The position numbers were made by a program, and so were the translations under genes. The notes beneath the pieces were generated by a model. It ran no database searches. It was not told where the DNA came from and was given only the letters and a program-made list of their open reading frames with translations. A DNA stretch of 64,000 bases from Bolinopsis microptera. Lineage: Eukaryota > Ctenophora > Tentaculata > Lobata > Bolinopsidae. Shown here one piece after another: positions 25,301 through 35,439 of this stretch. The stretch covers positions 5,723,230-5,787,229 of the forward strand of contig NC_087079.1 in the NCBI RefSeq assembly GCF_026151205.1, read 5' to 3'. How positions within the stretch are numbered: the stretch's first letter is position 1; each line of letters begins with the position of its first letter.

Positions 25301-28300
25301 GGACCAGATGGAACTTTGGTCGGACCAGACGGTCAAGCACTTGTTGGACCAGACGGTAAGCCTCTCAAGGCAGGTCTCGGTCCTGATGGAAAGCCACTTC
25401 TTGGACCTGACGGAGCTCTACTCGGACCTGATGGAAAGCCATTGGTTGGACCTGATGGCAATCTCATTGGTGCTGATGGTAACCCGCTACTTGGACCTGA
25501 TGGTCGACCTGTTCGTCCTGGAACAACAGTCGGACCTGATGGAACAGTTTTCGGACCAGACGGCAAAGCTTTATTGGGACCTGATGGAAAACCACTGAAG
25601 GCTGGTCTTGGCCCTGACGGCAAGCCCCTTAGAGGACCAGGAGGAGAACTTCTAGATGAAGACGGTAATCCTCTTGTTGATGAGAACGGTAATCCTATCA
25701 AACCTGGAACAACAGTTGGCCCCGATGGAACCGTGTACGGACCTGATGGTAATGCACTCATTGGACCTGACGGCAAGCCTCTTAAGGCTGGTCTAGGTCC
25801 CGACGGAAAGCCACTTCTAGGACCTGACGGATCGCTTCTTGGACCTGATGGTAAGCCACTTCTTGGACCTGATGGTAAACCTGTTGGTCCTGGCAATGAT
25901 CGAACTCATGCTACTGGTCTTGGTCCTGATGGAAAGCCTCTTGGACCTCTTGGTGCTGACGGAAGACCTCTGCCAGTTGAAGAGGGAGGTGATATGACAG
26001 TGATGTGTGTTGGACCTGACGGAGATCTTGTTCCAGTAGAAATCATCGAGAACCCTGACGGAACCTACTCCGTAAAGGCAGCTCCTGGAATAGAGGGCGA
26101 CTATGTTGCTGACATAATCGGGCCTGATGGCAAGAAACTCGCAAGTATTCCATTCCATGTTGAACCCCAGATCGATGCCAGTAAGGTTAAGATTAACGGT
26201 GATAGCATTGATGGAGTCGTCAAGAAAGACAGGCCAACAAGCTTTGAAATTGACACCACAGATGCCGGAAAAGGACCATTCACTGCGTCACCTTACGAGC
26301 CGGAGACAGTCAAGAATGGAGGTATTCCCGGAGTCGGAGACAAAGACGGACCCAAGAGTCCTGATGAGGAAGATACTGACATCAAGGTTGCTGTTATCGG
26401 ACCCAACGGAGAACCAGTCGACTGCACAGTTGTTGACAAGGGTGACGGTTTGTTCGATGTTTCATACAAGCCCACAAAGAAGGACCCCACAAAGTCGTTG
26501 TTACAGCTAACGATGATCTGGTGCCTGGTGCCCCAGTTCCAGTGGATGTCTTCCCCAACGGAGATGCAAGCAAGTGCAAAGCAAGTGGACCTGGTCTTGA
26601 ACCTAAAGGACTCGTTGCAGGTAAACCTGGCACTTTCAAGGTTGATGCTACCCGAGCAGGCGATGGAGACGTGGAGGTTGTTGTTACCTCTCCTAATCCT
26701 AAGTTCGATGCTGGTGTAAAGGTCACCAAGAGAGGAAAGGGAATATTTGATTGCGAATACAGTCCTTCATTGAAGGGACCGTATGAGGTCAAGGTACTCT
26801 TCGCTGGAGAGGAAATCCCCGGCAGTACATACGCTGTCAAGGTTGCTCCTAACCCCAACGCTGAGAAGGTTATCGTTTCTGGCAAGGGTCTCAAGAAGGG
26901 CTATGCCAAGAAACCTAACAAGTTCACTGTTGCACCTAACGGAGCTGAAGGAGCCCTTAACTTCGACGTTGAAGGACCCTCTAAGTGTGATATTGATGTG
27001 GAAGACAACGGAGATGGAACTGTGACAGTTACCTACACTCCTCAAGAAGCCGGAGAATACACCATCAACGTCACCTTGGATGGTGCACAAGCCCCTGGAG
27101 GTCCATTCTTCCCTCTCATTGAGGAACCACAACCGTCTGATGCCTCCAAGGTTAAACTTTCAGGTGATGGAATCGGAAACAACGTTAAGACCGGAGTTCC
27201 TTCGACCATCAAGATCGACGCGTCGGAAGCAGGCCCAGGAGATGTTGGTGTTGTCATCAAATCTCCAAGTGGATCCAAGGTTCCAGTTAAGATCATCGAC
27301 AATGAAGATGGAACATACGACGTTACCTTCGTTCCTGAAGAGGTTGGAAACCACAACGTCGATGTCAAGTTTGACGGGGATAAGGTGCCTGGTGCCCCTC
27401 TCACTGTTCCAGTTAAACCTGGTATTGATGCCAACAAGGTGAAATGTGCTGGAGACGGTCTCGATAATCCCAAAGCAAAACACGACAATGTGTTCACGAT
27501 CGACACTAGTGACGCTGGACCTGGAGATGATGTTACCGTTGAAATCGTTCCAATCGACAAATCTGGTAAACCAATCCCTGGAGGCAAACGAGTTCCTGTT
27601 ACCATCAAGGATCTCGGAAACGGTATCAAGTCTTGTGTTTTCAAACCGGATGATGAAGGACTCTATTCAGTGGATCTCAAATTCTGCGGAAAGAACCCCA
27701 AGGACTTCCCTCGCGGTATTAACGTTAAGGGACCAGGTGCTCAGGGAGCTCGTCTACCTAACATCAATGGTCTTGAGGTCGAACCAGATCAAGAGATCAA
27801 CATTCCAGTTGACCTCAGTGGTTCAGGCCCAGGTAACTTTGTTGTTATCATGAGGAACGACACAACCGGAGAAGAAGAACCAGTCCGTGTGACTGATGGA
27901 CCTAACCTGATCAAGAACGTTACTCTGAAACCAAACGGTTCCGGACCACACACCATTGTCATGACATTCGATGATGAAGATCTTCCCGGTGGACCATACA
28001 CCATCACCGTCAAGAAACCAGTCGGTGCTGATGCATGCTTCATGAAACCAACTAAGGATGGCAAGCTGTTCACCCCTGACGGCGACTTTTTGTCCTTCGT
28101 TATCGATCTCAGCCAAGCCGGACCTGGATCTCTTACTGGTATTGCCAAGACACCAAGTGGTAAGACTGTGCCAATTGACATTGAAGTTGATAAGGATACT
28201 GGACTCGCACAGATCAGGTTCAAGCCTACTGAAAGAGGAATCCATATCATCAACCTACTGTTCAACGGTCATCCAATCCCCGGATGTCCATTCGAAATGG

Positions 28301-31300
28301 ATATCCAAGGACCTGCTGATGTAACAATGAACGGCGGAAAACCAAGAGATGGATCCAACACAATCTGTCTAGATCTCGACGACAGATCTCTGGTGGTTGT
28401 TCCTAACCTGGTAAATGTCAAGATAACTAGAGGACAGGACATGAAGATCCCAATCGATCTTACCTTCTCTGGAATGGGAGAGATCGAGGTTACCTGTATC
28501 CACGACTCAACCCTTGAACATGTCCCATGCAAACTTGTGGACACTCCTAACGGAAAGGAAGTACAAGTCAGCCCCAAAGAACCCGGCTGGTACACTGTCC
28601 ATCTCAAGTTCAACGGACAGAACTTACCTGGAAGTCCATACAAATTCGAGGTCAAGGAACCCACTGGTGCTGACGCCTGCAAGATCAAGCGAGGCCCCAA
28701 GTCACCTCTCAAGGAGGGAGATGAAGTTACTCTTATCATCGATGTGTCCAAGGCTGGCGAGGGACAACTCCTCGGAACATGCAAGGGACCTGATAGCAGT
28801 AACATCACTGTGAGGACCACAACTTTGGACAACGGAGATATTGAGGTATCATTCAAACCAAGAGGAGATGGAGACCACACCCTGGATCTCACTTTCAACA
28901 ACAGATCCATCCCTGGATGTCCTGCTATCGTCAACATCAGACACGTTACCCCAGACAGCATGGGTCTTGTATTGGACCTTGCACCATGGGAGGTGGACGC
29001 TGGAGCTAAGGGAGCTAAGGGAGTCAGACATCCTAACTTCGACGATATCACCGTACAGCTCAACCAGACCATGAAGGTTAGATTTCAAGTTATTTCTTTT
29101 CCTTTTTTGAACATTTGTGAACAATTCCTTCAAAAAAATGAATTTCTTTTTTTGAATCACATCGATAAACTATTTTGCTAGTAACCTAAAACTGTTCACT
29201 TTCAGATTCCTATTGATCTGAGTGCTGCTGGCCCTGGTAACATAGAGGTATCCTGCATGCAGGAGAAAACTAAAACTCCTTGCCCAGTCACTGTTATACC
29301 CACCAAACAAGGTTATTATTGTTAATTAAGTATTATTGTTAACTGTTAATTAAGTTGAATCGTAAAAGTCTACTTTGAACTGAGAGGCCGATTAGTTTGT
29401 CTATATTTTAGGTTAAAATAACTTACAGATATAGATATAGTATAGATCCCTATACAAGTCTAAACCACAGCCTATTTTTAGACATTTAGACATGTATTTT
29501 TATCAAGGGATTCTTTATACATCCCTTCATCAATTGAAAAATACCCATGACCCTACTTTACTAGGTGCTGTTGAGATAGCTGTGAAGCCCCTGGAAACAG
29601 GACCTCATCTACTCCACATCACCTTCAACGGAGTGGATCTGCCCAAGTCTCCATTCAGATTCATGGTGGAACCACCAAGCGGTGCTAACGCTGTCACTCT
29701 CAAGAAGAACGCACAGGCTGTCAAGGTAAATAATCTTGTCCCCTTTAGTTCTTTTAACTATTCTTTGGACTTGAGTCTGAGTTGTTTGAATGAAATGGAA
29801 CCACATCAGTGCTTGTCAGCCAATATTATTCAAGATATAGGCAAATGACTTTGTCATGACTGGCCTCTTACACACTGAGGAAACTATTGTAAGTGACAGT
29901 GAGCATGAAACTGAACTGTGCCTACTATTCAGGTTGTGAAGGACGGAGTACAGTTTGCTATCGACTGTTCCAGAGCTGGACCTGGTGTACTTACCGCCGC
30001 CTGCACTGGACCTGATGGACAACTCGTACCTTGCGACTGCAAGAAGGTAAAAATTGGTTTTAAGTTATAAATATAAATATATTATAATGTGTATTGTGTA
30101 AGTTATATATTATAATGTGTTAGTTTCATAGCCGTATGGTTGCCGGAAAATGAGAGTTTACAGAACACTGGTGAAGGTTCAAAACTTGCAATTTTACTAC
30201 CGATAAATTATAGCCGTTAATGTATTTAACGGCCAAACCAATAGTTAGTATTATGCAGCGTCATGTTTACAGCGTAACATTACACGCATAATATGAGAAA
30301 TATTACACGCTCCACGATAACAAATAATAATGATAATTCACAATATAATGCGTACCAGCCATAACATGATAGTAACAACCATAAACCCACAGTCCGGTAG
30401 CGACCAGCTGATAACAATAAAGCCCACCAAGCCTGGACTTCACTCCCTGGAAGTTATGTGGGACGGCCAACAAATCCCCGGATCACCGATTGAGATAATG
30501 ATTAATATGGTAGACGGACGAATCATTTACGAGCTTTGCGACGTACTGTTGATGCTGATGGGTGCTTTCACCGTGAGAACCCCTGATCTCAGTAACATCC
30601 AACTTGAGATTAACCAGTTTATTAGGATTCCTATTGATTGCAGACTTGCTGGTCCTGGAAAACTTCAGGTTTGTTTTTAGGATTTATTGGTTTGTTGGAA
30701 TTTTGGTTTGTTCAGTGGGATTTATCAAGGGTTCATTTCTAACTGTGCCCCGGACTGCAACTAGAGAGTGCACAAAATTTGTTACCCCCTTGTACACTGT
30801 ACTATACACAGTTATTCCATACTAGTCTCACCTCCTGCTTTGTAATATTTTCGCTGAGTAAATTCCGAGGTTTTAATTTGCTTTTCCTGCTTTCACCCGG
30901 CCTACCGGATGAAACGCTGCAAATCTCATTATAGGAGCTGCACAATCTGTCACGTGACTACGTTTTGTTGTGTCACGTGACAAGTTGATGAGCCTTTTAA
31001 GAAAATATTTAACTTTTTCCAAATAGATTGAGTGATAATAATGTTAAAATGAGGGTCATCAGTCGGTCTATTTAGAAAGAAGAGATTCTTGAAATAATAC
31101 TCAAATAAGACTCAACAACAGCACAGCCGTACAGGTCTTACGATTCAGTAGCAAAAAACTCTATGCAGTGAAGTGCACACTCAACACCTCCCTGCTACTG
31201 CAGTATACTATGGTAATTGCTCAATCACATGATAATATGTTTAACTCAGGTCACCTGCAAAAATGAGGACACTGGAACTTCCATTGATTGTGATATGAAG

Positions 31301-33015
31301 AAGACCGGAGATATGTACGAGATTACAATCAAACCTACAGGTAATTATCATCCAAATAGTTCCATTCCCACCACTCATTTGTCAAATCGATTAGATTCAA
31401 GTTTTCTTTCAAGTGAAAACGTCTAAAGCCGCCGCCGATCAAAAAAGAAGTTACCAATGAATATTTCTACCACTCCTAGCCAAGTTTAAACAATTTCCCT
31501 TGATCAGATCCTGGTCGACACGCTCTGAACATCATGTGGGACGGTAAGCACATCCCAGGATCCCCAGCTTACTTCACAGTAAAGGGACCTGCCCCTGCTA
31601 GACTCTGTTACATCCTCTCTGGAGCTGACCACATCAAGTGCAGCAAGGGAGCTATATCGTTCAGGTTGGTTAACTGGTGCTGTAACAGTTGCGGCAGAAT
31701 CACGTATAGTTGATATCAGTTCACTGTACTGATTGTGATTCTGTAGGTTTTGTATGTTATTCTGTAGCTGCTGGAAAACTTGCCAGCCCAAGCTGACATG
31801 TAGGAACTTTACAGAAATTGTATGCAGCGATACTTTGATTCCGGAACAGTTCAGCTGCCAACAAATAGAAATACTGGGGGAATGTGTTTGCTCAAAATAA
31901 TATGCTTAATTTCTATTGTCACTAAGCATATAATCCTGAATTCCGCTGGCCCAGTGCAAGACTAGTTTGGGTTCTGATAAATTTCTATTACATCTATCCC
32001 CTTAAACAAGCCGAATATTTTAACACGATCCCTTCAGATGTACCACCCAAGAAGCAGGCAAAGGAGAACTTACTGCCATTGGAGTAGATCCGTTCGGTAA
32101 GCAGTTCGAGTGCGAAATCACTGAAGAACCTAACCTAACCTACGCTATTGCCTTCAAACCGGAGGTACCTGGTGTACACAACGTAGACGTTAAGTACAAC
32201 GGGCTGAGCATCAACGGCAGTCCTGCCCTCATTGACATAAAGTCCCTACCACAGGTACTATTAGAAATATTCAACATTCCACGCTACTGTATTTAGCTAT
32301 TCACCTCGACTTTAATCAACTGCATACAATACGTATAGCCTTAGAAAGGAAGTGTAGCTGGCCACTTAACTGGCTACTTAACTGGCCACTTAACTGGCCA
32401 CTTAACTGGCCACTTAACTGGCCACTTAACTGGCCAGTGTCGCTTATTTAACGTGCTCAATGACCTACATATCCACCTGATCCACACCATCTTAACCAAT
32501 ATCACCCCAGGGAGATGAGGGTGGTATCTCGCTCGAGCTGATCAGCTGCAGAGACACAACCTCCAGTGGCGCCGGAACGGAAACCCAAGTCCAACAGAAA
32601 GCGACCATTACCCTGCCCATCCCACAGAAGGACCACAGCGGACTTTCGGTGTCTTGTAAGGGACCTGATGGAAGCGATCTGCCTTGTGAGGTAAAACTCC
32701 CTTTATCTTTTCAAGTTTTATTTGGATTCAGTCACATTCCAGTTTCATAACAAAAATTGAAAACTTGTCAACTAAATTTATGGTGCGCCATTAAAATATG
32801 AGACGCACAATAACCACTCATTTTATTTATTATATATGTATAATAATTATATATTTTATTTTATATATTCTTTATTTCAGTTGGGTGCCAGTACTGACGC
32901 CGGTATTAACGTTCTGTTTGAACCAAGTCAAGGTGGTAAACACACTTTGACGGTCATGTTGAACGGTAATAACTACCCAGGGACGCCTGTAGACGTAGAA
33001 GTACAAGGACTGTAG
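10627..33015 (+). CDS. FLN: Giant filamin (actin cross-linker) with GPDGKPL repeat insertions
   Basis: Filamins cross-link cortical F-actin and act as mechanosensing scaffolds. Exons read from GT-AG sites and phase: 10627-10764, 11065-11227, 12078-12172, 12481-12607, 12787-12956, 13228-13314, 13702-29076, 29206-29311, 29565-29725, 29933-30046, 30393-30668, 31250-31340, 31508-31664, 32038-32254, 32511-32690, 32881-33015 (TAG). The phases agree throughout. The N-terminus has two CH domains (residues ~24-260). About 22 Ig-like filamin repeats follow, recognisable by AGxG and SPxxVxV motifs, ending in a probable dimerisation repeat. Two insertions of GPDGKPL repeats (~3300 residues in total) interrupt repeats 7 and 8, giving ~5860 residues. 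One extra base (20044-20046) and one missing base (26482-26483) shift the frame across the middle of the giant exon and then restore it. The ATG at 10627 directly follows an acceptor AG, so an upstream exon exists (see 6479-6544). Filamin identity is near certain; frame integrity is not. Confidence 0.93.
11580..12070. repeat. Intronic ATATCCTACAC minisatellite
   Basis: Dozens of imperfect copies of a 10-11-bp TATCCTACAC(A/T) unit fill most of the intron between exons 11065-11227 and 12078-12172. A longer ~150-bp period is also visible, with blocks repeating ACTACCAGATATTAACCCC. Not coding. Confidence 0.85.
13702..15749 (+). other. Filamin Ig-like repeats 1-6 and N-half of repeat 7
   Basis: Six complete repeats end in SPFKVGI, SPYKVNI, SPFTVTV, SPFDITV, SPLKVNV and SPLKIQI. 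Most carry the family's AGxG strand-B motif and a GPDxxP-type C-C' turn (for example IGPDNKPV, LGPNGEPM). Repeat 7 begins at about 15590 (VDASKIVIGGDG) and reaches AGNAPFSISV before the first insertion breaks it. Confidence 0.9.
15750..17735 (+). repeat. GPDGKP repeat insertion 1 inside filamin repeat 7
   Basis: About 660 codons of loosely periodic GPDGKPL-type units, with spacers such as DKGNLLGPDGKPLIG. It starts with a Pro/Gly/Thr-rich transition after ...GKDKTPLSC and ends where filamin sequence resumes at SDINVVILGPDDKPV. Units are more degenerate than in insertion 2. Glycine is not at every third position, so this is not a collagen triple helix. Codon use at third positions varies freely between otherwise identical units. 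Confidence 0.88.
17736..17950 (+). other. C-half of filamin repeat 7 and start of repeat 8, between insertions
   Basis: INVVILGPDDKPVPATV, then KFAVQYEPKEEGPH and HAPKCPVEVDV, supply strands C to G of an Ig-like filamin repeat. DLDKLAYGVGGGP is strand A of the next, which insertion 2 then interrupts. The two halves of repeat 7 are therefore ~660 residues apart in the primary sequence. Confidence 0.82.
17951..25984 (+). repeat. GPDGKP repeat insertion 2 inside filamin repeat 8
   Basis: About 2680 codons. The regular part has a super-repeat of roughly 64 residues: GPDGTVY, GPDGKPLL, GPDGKPLK, a 3-residue step (AGL/CGL/CAL), GPDGKPLx, D(K/E)(D/N)GNLL, GPDGKPLL, GPDGKPxK, then a 7-15 residue Pro/Gly linker. 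From 20045 it reads in the next frame because of one extra base. Gly, Asp and Pro codons are scrambled synonymously between copies. Lys and Asp balance, so the tract is close to neutral and very hydrophilic. Structure is unknown; PDG turns suggest stacked beta-hairpins or a flexible spring. Confidence 0.9.
20044..20046 (+). other. Apparent +1 frameshift in filamin exon
   Basis: Repeat units here normally read GGACCTGATGG; this one reads GGACCCTGATGG. The extra C makes the upstream frame hit TGA at 20047-20049, while the +1 frame continues GPDGKPI with no loss of motif for 6.4 kb. A homopolymer sequencing or assembly error is the simplest cause. Confidence 0.85.
26482..26483 (+). other. Apparent -1 frameshift restoring the filamin frame
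   Basis: Around SYKPTKK the sequence reads AAGAAGGACCCCAC, where the conserved filamin reading (KKGPHKVVV) needs one more G. After this point the protein continues in the original frame with DLVPGAPVPVDV. The missing base cancels the extra base near 20045. It lies in a G/C homopolymer context. Confidence 0.85.
32345..32440. repeat. Intronic GGCCACTTAACT tandem repeat
   Basis: About seven near-identical 12-bp units in the filamin intron between 32254 and 32511. Confidence 0.9.
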
Positions 33016-33750
33016 GATCTAACTTATTTTTAGGGGATGGATTTGAATAAACGTCCTCTAGGTTCATATTATCACAAATTTGGGAAGTTTTTCTCGGGCG
33101 GATCGGACTAGTTTGATACACGACCCCAACTGGTTTTATCTGACTCAGTTTTTCTATTCTTAATTAAAGCGTTTTATTTTGTTTAAAATTCAATGTTTTA
33201 AATTTAAAGTTATATATTTGCAAATGAATGGTGATTTGTACTATACTTTCTTTTTTCTGTTTTCTATGGATAGCACTTATGGTGAAAATTTGGCTGAATT
33301 TGTATGTTGTCGCCACTATTAACATCACCGAAACCCCGTGGTAATCAAAATTTTCGGTTACCATGGAAACCATCTTCCGGTTGTCGTGGTTTCAATATAT
33401 GACTCTATGCTGATGTTTATATTTTGTACAAAAAATGTTTTTGAGCTTATGTTAAATAACAGTATGCTATTGTATAGATACGAGATATACGAATTACGAT
33501 GACACACTCTTTACGGATTATATTGATAACCTACAAATTTTCCAATGTAAAACTATGCGTACAACTATTAAGTTTAGATTTTACTAAACAAATTGATGTG
33601 TTTTTATTTGTTCGTGGCTTTTTAGTTCATAGTTCGAGGAAAATGATTATGCTGAAGTAGGATGAATCTCTCAACATAAAAATGTAAGCGGTTTTCCGTT
33701 TTTGACAAACAACCTTGAGATACATACTCATACTGAGTGGAGTTGGGTTA
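33016..33750. other. Intergenic, nothing recognised
   Basis: AT-rich sequence downstream of filamin with only short shadow ORFs. Confidence 0.5.
33046..33051 (+). terminator. Filamin polyadenylation signal AATAAA
   Basis: AATAAA lies 31 bp after the filamin TAG, followed by GT/T-rich sequence. It implies a very short 3' UTR. Confidence 0.6.
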
Positions 33751-34321
33751 AAAACATATAAGAGATACGATGATTTAACTTGTAGAAGCTTTCAATAAAC
33801 ATGTGTTAATCGTCGTCAGCTGAATGTGATGTGGTGGACAATGCTTATATGTGATTGAGTGGTGTCAGGGATGGAGGGTGGGGGAAGTGTGGGTGGGAAA
33901 GTGAAAATTACAGTACAATGTCAATAAAAATTTAGTCTTCTGTTGAGGTTGAGAAGGAAATGCCAGATGGTCTGGACTTTAAGGATTTGGCAATTTTAGG
34001 AAGAATGGGGTCCCAGAGGGAACTACATTTGGGTGCGCGGTCTGTTCTGTTCATAGCTGGTTGTCGTATTTGTATAGCTGCGTGTTCTGTGAGGTCAAGT
34101 TGGGAGCGTGAGGTGAGGGATTTGAGGACTTCGATGTTGTTCCAGGAGATGGTGTGGCCGGTGGTCAGGGCATGATGTGCAGGGGCTGATTTGATTCTGT
34201 CTGTGGATTCGTCGATGGCGTTGTTGAGTCTGTAACATCGTTCGTGTTCTTTCATGCGGTGGACCAAGGGTCTGTAGGTCTGTCCGGCGTATTTGGAGGG
34301 GCACTGTGAGTACATACTCAT
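33750..34321 (-). mobile_element. Penelope-like element 3' fragment with GIY-YIG nuclease
   Basis: The minus-strand ORF 33932-34321 reads CPSKYAGQTYRPLVHRMKEH, then a central APAHHALTTGHTISWNNIEVL. This is the GIY-YIG endonuclease pattern (Y-x-G-Q-T-x-R..R..EH, followed by a 'HA..TGH.I.W....VL' block) found at the C-terminus of Penelope-like retroelements. The reverse transcriptase half is missing, so the element is truncated upstream. Downstream non-coding sequence at 33750-33830 matches 38600-38700, which supports an element 3' end. Not expected to be functional. Confidence 0.75.
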
Positions 34322-34620
34322 AGTTTATAAAGTTGCAAGTACGAAGAGTGGAGACATTCCATATTATATCATTGCAGTTATTAACTGCATTTGCAATAAC
34401 TCACATTATATTTGTTATTTTTTCATTACGCAAATTTCATCTGCGGTGCATACTTAATAGGTTTACTGGTTTAACAGCCACCGCGACCCGCGTGCTCCGA
34501 AATGATATCTACCGTTGAGTGGACACATTTATTGCTTGATACATGAGCGGGGGATAAAATGGATACATTGAGTAAAATAACTTAAGACGCGGAGGTGCAA
34601 TTACAAGCTGGTATAGACAT
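34322..34620. other. Intergenic, nothing recognised
   Basis: About 300 bp between two element fragments. Confidence 0.4.
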
Positions 34621-34629
34621 ACTAAGTAC

Positions 34630-35295
34630 ATGGGAATCAACATAAGAGATGATGATAACCCGACTCTGGTTGCTGGGAGTGGGAAGAACATTGAGAAAGT
34701 CGATGACTTTGTATATTTGGGTAGTAGAATGAAGAGTTCGGAGAAGGACTTCGAAGTGAGGAAAGCTAATGCATGGGGAGCGTGTCACCAAATGAAGCTT
34801 GTATGGAAGTCGGATATGCGTAGAGATCTCAAGATACGACTCTTCCTGGCTACAGTCGAGTCCATCCTTCTATATGGCTCTGAAACATGGACTGTCAGCC
34901 AGACCCTCGCAAAACGTATTGATGGATGTTATACGAGAATGCTGAGGATGGCACTTAACATTGACTGGAAAGAGCGGCAGACTAACGCCAAGGTGTATGG
35001 ACACCTCATCAGAGCATCTGATAAGATAGCTGCACGGAGGATGAGACTCGCACGCGCAGGTCATTTAGCCAGACATGAAGAACTTCTGAGTCATCAACTT
35101 CTCTTCTGGGAACCCCTTCAAGGACATCGTCGAAGGGGAAGACCACACCTCACATATATTGACATCCTTCGGAAGGACACGGGGCTTGACGACAGCAAGG
35201 AGATTAACAAACTCATACTGGATAGACAGATTTGGAAAAAAAACTATCTCTGTTCGGACGTTGAAGCCGCCCTAAGTCGAGTAAGTCGAGTATAA
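34630..35295 (+). mobile_element. Non-LTR retrotransposon C-terminal fragment
   Basis: The open frame carries the region that follows the polymerase in RTE/L2-like elements: VDDFVYLGSRM, LKIRLFLATVESILLYGSE, TRMLRMALNIDW, GHLARHEELLSHQLLFWEP and RRGRPHLTYIDIL. It resembles the LINE at 42.2 kb domain for domain but with substantial divergence, so it is a different subfamily. No polymerase catalytic motifs are present; 5'-truncated. Confidence 0.82.
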
Positions 35296-35439
35296 ACGTA
35301 TAATCTAATGATTGAGGTAAACTGCTAACGGTGGTTCAAACTGAAACATGTGACAACACTTCCAATTCCAGGCTCTTTTATAGTTAAATAAGAGTTTTCT
35401 CAATTTCTTCGATTGACACTTGACCATTGTTACCTTATC

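Larger units (their letters stand above)
13702..29076 (+). other. Single 15.4-kb filamin exon
   Basis: The exon runs from the acceptor CTGCAG at 13701 to the donor ATGAAG|GTTAGA at 29077 and holds 15375 nt, exactly 5125 codons if the +1 and -1 shifts cancel. It encodes filamin repeats 1-17, part of 18, and both repeat insertions. Exon sizes outside it are ordinary (87-276 nt). Either introns were lost across the rod or the region was replaced through a processed copy; the sequence does not say which. Confidence 0.85.
25985..33015 (+). other. Filamin repeats 8 (C-half) to ~22, including mechanosensing pairs and dimerisation repeat
   Basis: Repeat 8 resumes at DMTVMCVGPDGDLVPVEI. Repeat 9 has its own ~25-residue B-C loop insertion (AGKGPFTASP...EEDTDIKVAV). 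Later even-numbered repeats begin with IPIDLS/IPVDLS without a normal strand A (near 27800, 28450, 29206, 30625). This is the hallmark of the paired, ligand-masked repeats 16-17, 18-19 and 20-21 of vertebrate filamins. The last repeat (exons 32511-32690 and 32881-33015) ends NNYPGTPVDVEVQGL and is the expected dimerisation domain. No clear hinge is visible. Confidence 0.88.

Noticed and set aside
15771-25896. Many long minus-strand ORFs rich in Gly-Pro-Ser (GLPSGP)
   Set aside because: Antisense shadows of the GPDGKPL repeat; the plus frame continues real filamin domains.
15750-25984. Collagen-like domain
   Set aside because: Gly is not at every third residue; the period is 8, so no triple helix.
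20049-26719. Two or three separate genes instead of one filamin
   Set aside because: Repeat and filamin domains continue across single-base shifts, and repeat 8/9 strands span the breaks.
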